This document shows positions 60,278-64,000 of a stretch of 64,000 nucleotides of DNA, one piece after another; position 1 is the first letter of the stretch, and every line of letters starts with the position of its first letter. The notes below the pieces were generated by a model, which searched no databases, was not told where the DNA came from, and saw only the letters and a program-made list of their open reading frames with translations. The position numbers and the translations under genes were made by a program. Source of the DNA: Scandinavium sp002470465 (GTDB taxonomy: Bacteria > Pseudomonadota > Gammaproteobacteria > Enterobacterales > Enterobacteriaceae); the NCBI RefSeq assembly GCF_040750395.1, contig NZ_JBFLVD010000014.1, forward strand, positions 239,324 through 303,323, given 5' to 3'.

Positions 60278-60745
60278 TTAACCGGCGGTATTTTCACAGT
60301 CGCTCATATTTTTCAGTTCCTGCTGCGTATTTCTGATCCCCGGGTTAAAACTGCCGGCTTTCCTGTCATTCACATACACATCAAAATATGCAGCCTGTCC
60401 CAGGGCCGTAATAAACTGCGACCAGGCATTGTCCGCATTACGCCATCCCAGAGACGAAGGTAGCGGGAATTGTCGATCATTTATTACCAGCGTGATGGCG
60501 GTATGGTCGTCATGTGAGTCTGCCCCGGAACCATCGGGAAAGGTGAGCATGACGTGATGCTGCAGGAGGTTCTGCTCATCGGGGTTGCCTGTGCAGTTGA
60601 GGTTAAACATCACATTTTCGGGGCTGGTGATGATGTATTCGGTCACCCCCATGCCGAAGCCGCTGGTCCACATATTGGGGATAGCGTGAGCGAAGCCAGT
60701 GAATGCCAGTGTTGTTACCAGCAGAACGGCAGATAGTTTGCGCAT
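60278..60745 (-). CDS. Exported island protein, YfjT-like position
   Basis: 155 residues with a clear signal peptide (MRKLSAVLLVTTLAFTGFAHA). The mature part has two cysteines (NLNCTG, SDCEN) that may pair, and a beta-rich body (HVMLTFPDGSGADSHDDHTA; WSQFITALGQAAYFDVYVND). Periplasmic by prediction. Its place matches yfjT in CP4-57, but I cannot confirm sequence identity. Confidence 0.75.
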   Translation of the reverse strand: MRKLSAVLLVTTLAFTGFAHAIPNMWTSGFGMGVTEYIITSPENVMFNLNCTGNPDEQNLLQHHVMLTFPDGSGADSHDDHTAITLVINDRQFPLPSSLGWRNADNAWSQFITALGQAAYFDVYVNDRKAGSFNPGIRNTQQELKNMSDCENTAG

Positions 60746-60802
60746 GAACTTTTCCTTAAATTATCGAGAAGCCGGCAGCTGTTGATGCCGCTGTTGCGGG
60801 CG

Positions 60803-61114
60803 TTACATAAGCTGTTTGCCAACCGTCATCAGGCCAGCCAGCCAGCCGATACACTGAGGACCCGCAAGCCAGAACAGTCGGGCTTTTAACAGACAGCCCA
60901 TTCCGCCGGTGGTATAGACGCTGTCCGGCATCAGCCACTGGCGCAGGAACGCGCCGATGGTCATACCGGCACCGGGACCGAGTGTCATCCAGAACAGATA
61001 CCCCATCCCCTGCCCGAAACTGCGGATTTCGTCGGTGCTCCCGAACACGTTAAACAGGACGACCACAAGCGCGATGCCGAAGGCAATTGCGAAATATTTA
61101 ATCACTAGCGTCAT
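60803..61114 (-). CDS. Small inner membrane protein of unknown function
   Basis: 103 residues with three likely helices: 5-24 (IKYFAIAFGIALVVVLFNVF), 36-60 (GMGYLFWMTLGPGAGMTIGA) and 78-95. It begins 12 bp after the lipoprotein gene and appears to be in the same operon. No family recognised. Confidence 0.7.
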   Translation of the reverse strand: MTLVIKYFAIAFGIALVVVLFNVFGSTDEIRSFGQGMGYLFWMTLGPGAGMTIGAFLRQWLMPDSVYTTGGMGCLLKARLFWLAGPQCIGWLAGLMTVGKQLM

Positions 61115-61126
61115 TCTGTTCAGTCC

Positions 61127-61429
61127 TTATTTTCTGCACTGCTGAGCGGCGCTCAGCATGTTGTCCATAAAACGTGGGGGGACATAGCCGTACTGCTGGT
61201 TCATTTTCTCCAGTTCCCCGTGGGTATATTTCGTCTTCAGCTCATCCCAGATACAGCCGCAGACAGCGGTGGTCCCGCCACCGGACTTACAACCCCGTAT
61301 AAACTCACGTTCGTTTTTGTCACCACAGCCGCTCAGGGCCAGCGCTGACAGCAGCGTGACGGCCAGTAACGCGCCCCGGAGCACCATTGTCATTTTTAAT
61401 GGCCTGTTAATCATTGTGTTAATATCCAT
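61127..61429 (-). CDS. Small lipoprotein of the island
   Basis: 100 residues. A lipobox (LALSGC) after a hydrophobic segment gives a short mature lipoprotein with three more cysteines (RGCKSGGGTTAVCGCIWDEL) and one near the end (QQCRK). The mature length is about 66 residues. Start 61429 may be replaced by an internal ATG (MTMVLRGALLAV). Function unknown. Confidence 0.75.
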   Translation of the reverse strand: MDINTMINRPLKMTMVLRGALLAVTLLSALALSGCGDKNEREFIRGCKSGGGTTAVCGCIWDELKTKYTHGELEKMNQQYGYVPPRFMDNMLSAAQQCRK

Positions 61430-61447
61430 TCGTTAAAACGCCTCTGC

Positions 61448-61951
61448 TCAGAGGCTGTCAGATTCCGCTACGCCTTCCTGTTCAAGTGCATGGTTGATGT
61501 TGTTCACCACCGTATTCGGGTCGAGCCGGATTTCCGCCAGATGCTTACCCGCCTCAGGTGTTCCCTGGTAAACGTCCAGGGACGCGAACGGTCTGCCTTC
61601 ATCGTTTGTCCCAGCAGATACCTGGTATGAGGTGTCGCCGTTTCTGACTGTGAATTTCTGCAGACTGATAACCTGATTGCTCTGGTAAGCGTACGTGGTG
61701 GTGTTTGCCGGTACGCTAATGTCCATCTCCTTATGTTCTGCGCCGGTCCTGCCGAATGAATACGATACCGACGGCGTGATGATGCAAATCTCGACTTCCT
61801 TTTTGTGGTTAACGGTCTGCGCATAGAAGACGGGCTTTCCGCAGCGCTGGTGGTGTGTCTGTATAAGTGTGTCGGGCGTAGCGGCATTTACGGCCGACAG
61901 CGATGCCAGCATCATTCCTGCGCTGAGCAGCAGGGCTGTACCATGTTTCAT
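61448..61951 (-). CDS. Exported island protein of unknown function
   Basis: 167 residues with a signal peptide (MKHGTALLLSAGMMLASLSAVNA). The mature part has two cysteines (HQRCGK, VEICII) and beta-strand character (SVSYSFGRTGAEHKEMDISV; YQVSAGTNDEGRPFASLDVY). The ATG overlaps the stop of the WYL regulator by 4 bp, so it is coupled to it. Confidence 0.78.
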   Translation of the reverse strand: MKHGTALLLSAGMMLASLSAVNAATPDTLIQTHHQRCGKPVFYAQTVNHKKEVEICIITPSVSYSFGRTGAEHKEMDISVPANTTTYAYQSNQVISLQKFTVRNGDTSYQVSAGTNDEGRPFASLDVYQGTPEAGKHLAEIRLDPNTVVNNINHALEQEGVAESDSL

Positions 61952-62676
61952 GTCTTAACTCCTTTTGGTCTGGTCTGAGGTTCGGGAGAATGCTCCCTGA
62001 AGGTATGAATGACGTTGCTGATAAAGTGAAAATGCGGAAGGGCGTTGATGAAGTCCTCCATGGCGATAAGTGCGTTAGTCTCGTTGCGATGTCTGAAATG
62101 CTGCTCTGAAAGCGAGACGGAGATAATCTCGTCAAGCGAGAAGACGTGAATGGATCCCTGCCTGCAGGCCACCAGATACCAGCATGCCTGTGAGAAAATC
62201 AGCCGGTAGGGCTCAAGGTGGTCGTGACGGATGCCCTTAACCAGCAGGCTGACCATCCGGTGGTGGTAAATGCCTTCAGCAAGCCGCTGAAAGCAGTCCG
62301 GGAGGATCCTTGCTGGCTGCTGTACATGGCCTATCAGGCATGGAGATGTGCCGTTTTCATCCATCAACAGCTGCATCAGATGACGGCTCTGTGAGGGAAT
62401 GAGACGAGCTATTCCGGTGTTGCGGGCAAACGCCAGCGCACCAGGAGTATGATCGCGCATCGGGTTCGTCCGTAACCGCCAGCAGCCGTTATCGCCGGTC
62501 AGATCCAGATGCAGCAGACGCTGAGAGAAATCCCGGCGCAGGGTGCGTTCAGATACGCCAAATTCACCGGACAGCGCTTTCAGTGAAAGGGATTCACCGG
62601 CAAAAAGCCGGCTGATAATAACTGACAGCCTGAGTGCCAGCCTGTCGTGTCGGGGCGCAGGGGCCGTGGCGCGCAT
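61948..62676 (-). CDS. WYL-domain transcriptional regulator (YfjR/YafY type)
   Basis: 242 residues from ATG 62676 (MRATAPAPRHDRLALRLSVI; an in-frame start at 62712 is less likely). N-terminal DeoR-like helix-turn-helix (SLKALSGEFGVSERTLRRDF) and a WYL domain in which the signature is changed (PYRLIFSQACWYLVACRQGS, RVFSLDEI-like HVFSLDEIISV). WYL regulators sense nucleic acid or small ligands and often control defence or stress genes. It heads the operon of exported proteins that follows with overlapping codons. Confidence 0.9.
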   Translation of the reverse strand: MRATAPAPRHDRLALRLSVIISRLFAGESLSLKALSGEFGVSERTLRRDFSQRLLHLDLTGDNGCWRLRTNPMRDHTPGALAFARNTGIARLIPSQSRHLMQLLMDENGTSPCLIGHVQQPARILPDCFQRLAEGIYHHRMVSLLVKGIRHDHLEPYRLIFSQACWYLVACRQGSIHVFSLDEIISVSLSEQHFRHRNETNALIAMEDFINALPHFHFISNVIHTFREHSPEPQTRPKGVKT

Positions 62677-62876
62677 ATGCCCTCCGTGAATGAAAATACC
62701 GAGATAACTCATGCGGTTATTATGCAGGACGGGGTGGACAGGATATGACCAGCGATAAGACAGCGCGGCAGAAAAGATGAAATATTTTCCCCACGATAAC
62801 TGTCTGAATTTACGATGATAATTTCACATTGCTTAGCGGATCAGCGTTATGCGGTCATACCCTGTCATAAAGCCGG

Positions 62877-63113
62877 TCAGCAGGAGGCGTTGTCAGGGCT
62901 GAAGGTGGCTGCAGTATTGCGTTTTATTAATCTCGCCCTCAGTAAACGCAGTAAGATGCGAAACAGAACGATGAGAGCCCAACGGACGCTGTGGATCTCT
63001 TTCTCCGGCCAGCCTGCGCGCCGGCAGTAATCCAGGATCCTGTTAACCACCTGTCTTCGGATATAGCGCAGCAGCATGCGTAACAGGGGCCATGTCAGTG
63101 TCCTGAGTATCAT
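62877..63113 (-). CDS. Small basic protein, coupled to the GTPase gene
   Basis: 78 residues from ATG 63113, whose ribosome site (GAGGTGG) lies just past the GTPase stop. The sequence is arginine- and leucine-rich (LRTLTWPLLRMLLRYIRRQV; LFRILLRLLRARLIKRN), as an amphipathic or membrane-bound helix. No family recognised. A longer start at 63158 overlaps the GTPase gene. Confidence 0.55.
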   Translation of the reverse strand: MILRTLTWPLLRMLLRYIRRQVVNRILDYCRRAGWPEKEIHSVRWALIVLFRILLRLLRARLIKRNTAATFSPDNASC

Positions 63114-63123
63114 TTCCACCACC

Positions 63124-64000
63124 TCAAAAAAGTAAGTGCCACAGCGCAGAAGCGGCATTCACAATGCCGTCGCGGATCGTTCCCAGCGCTTCACGGACCG
63201 CCTTTGGCAGCGGAATGGCGTCCACTATCCGGCTGAATAACTCACCCAGCAGATCGCCGAAATCCTGTCGGGCGGTACTCTCTGCCTCCGCAGTCCGGTG
63301 CTCTTCCCTGACCTGACGAAACAAGCCGCTGCTGGCCTCCGGGGGCAGGGCAAATATCATGGTTTCGACCAGACGGGCCAGGTTGTAGCCGGTTTTGGCT
63401 GACACCGCATGCACCGGATAAGGACAGGAGAACTGCCGTGAGATGGCTGCGCTTCGGGCGGTCAGCGTCAGCAACTGGCCGGTGGAGGGCAGACACGCTT
63501 CCCTGTCCCATTCCAGCGAGGGTTCCGCCTTGTCGGCCTGGTTAATGACGAAGACAATGCTGCCCGGTGAGACGCCACAATTGAGCAGGAACCGGTGAAA
63601 CGCTTCATCGGTCGCACAGGCCCGGTCATCCGCTTTCATCACCCAGAGGATAAGATCCAGCGTCGGTAACTGATCTTTATACAGCTGCCGGTATTCACGG
63701 TCATAGTCCAGAGATTCTCCGGCACCGGGTAAATCGACCAGCGTCATGCGACGCCCGCCAATATCGAGCGTGAAGCGAAGCGGTTCGCGGGTACAGCCCT
63801 GCACATCGCTGACCGGACTAAGGGGCTGCTGAAAGAGGGCATTGCAGAGCGAACTTTTTCCACTTCCTGTTTTACCCATGATGCCAATCACGGGTTCGTA
63901 ATGGATGTGCTGGCGGATGCGGTTCAGTATCGTGCGGGAGAGTGTTTCGGGCAGGAGAGACAGCTGTTGTTTCAGGGCATTGAATCGCCACGGATAATCT
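63124..64000 (-). CDS. GTPase of the YfjP/YeeP (Era-like) family, 5' end outside window
   Basis: The frame is open to the window edge, adding about 36 residues (WRFNALKQQLSLLPETLSRT...HIHYEPVIG) before the G1 motif, so the start lies further right. G1 GKTGSGKSS, G2 threonine in QGCTREP, G3 DLPGAGES, G4 NQAD and G5 SAKTG are all present. The C-terminal part is helical. Related proteins occur in each CP4-type island of E. coli; the cellular role is not known. Confidence 0.92.
   Translation of the reverse strand, partial: DYPWRFNALKQQLSLLPETLSRTILNRIRQHIHYEPVIGIMGKTGSGKSSLCNALFQQPLSPVSDVQGCTREPLRFTLDIGGRRMTLVDLPGAGESLDYDREYRQLYKDQLPTLDLILWVMKADDRACATDEAFHRFLLNCGVSPGSIVFVINQADKAEPSLEWDREACLPSTGQLLTLTARSAAISRQFSCPYPVHAVSAKTGYNLARLVETMIFALPPEASSGLFRQVREEHRTAEAESTARQDFGDLLGELFSRIVDAIPLPKAVREALGTIRDGIVNAASALWHLLF

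Noticed and set aside
1..64000. CRISPR arrays, rRNA genes, complete tRNA genes and insertion sequences
   Set aside because: I saw no regularly spaced repeats, rRNA cores, tRNA cloverleafs or transposase genes in the window.

Overview
The window is a piece of an Enterobacteriaceae chromosome, most like the Enterobacter/Leclercia/Lelliottia group. The core runs in an E. coli-like order: ygiN-mdaB, qseC-qseB, ygiW, a ruined ygiV, parC, plsC, ftsP, ygiQ, dkgA, yqhD, yqhC, yghB, metC, exbB-exbD, yghA, then gpr, yghW, yghU and gss. Proteins are close to their E. coli counterparts, and REP-type and ERIC repeats sit between genes. Species assignment is inference; no rRNA or complete tRNA gene is present.

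Region 1 (1-16.7 kb) is an accessory surface and secretion block beside ygiN. On the minus strand it holds a chaperone-usher fimbrial operon (major subunit, chaperone, usher, partial tip adhesin). Just upstream lie two small genes for peptides with double-glycine-type leaders, read from their own promoter. A terminator separates these from a complete type I export operon: LuxR-type regulator, TolC-like outer membrane protein, HlyD/CvaA-like adaptor and a C39-peptidase ABC exporter of the CvaB type. A divergent autotransporter and two more LuxR-type regulators with poorly conserved receiver domains follow. The two peptides plus exporter look like an undescribed class II microcin system and are the best discovery candidate here.

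Region 2 (17-35 kb) is core metabolism and housekeeping: quinone/redox proteins, the QseBC two-component system, topoisomerase IV subunit A, phospholipid acylation, division protein FtsP, a radical SAM protein, aldehyde reductases with their regulator, methionine biosynthesis (MetJ sites upstream of metC) and the ExbBD energy transducer (a Fur-like site upstream). An ERIC element lies inside the yqhD-dkgA operon.

Region 3 (35-54 kb) is core with small insertions and losses. It contains yghA, three unrecognised genes, gpr, a remnant of yghX, a methyl-accepting chemotaxis protein, yghW, a diguanylate cyclase, yghU, a complete peptide-type ABC importer, a LysR regulator divergent from an aldehyde dehydrogenase, a DsbA-like cytoplasmic protein and gss.

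Region 4 (54 kb to the end) is the distal end of a genomic island of the CP4-57/CP4-44 type. A 19-bp match to the 3' end of tRNA-Phe, followed by a tRNA-style terminator, lies just after gss, so the island is probably integrated at a tRNA-Phe gene whose intact copy and integrase lie beyond the right edge. All island genes read leftward: a YfjP/YeeP-type GTPase (cut by the window end), a WYL regulator, a run of small exported or membrane proteins, a frameshifted DUF932 gene, an ArdB/KlcA antirestriction protein, a RadC-domain protein, YeeT, the CbeA/CbtA type IV toxin-antitoxin pair, and DUF5983 and DUF4942 proteins.
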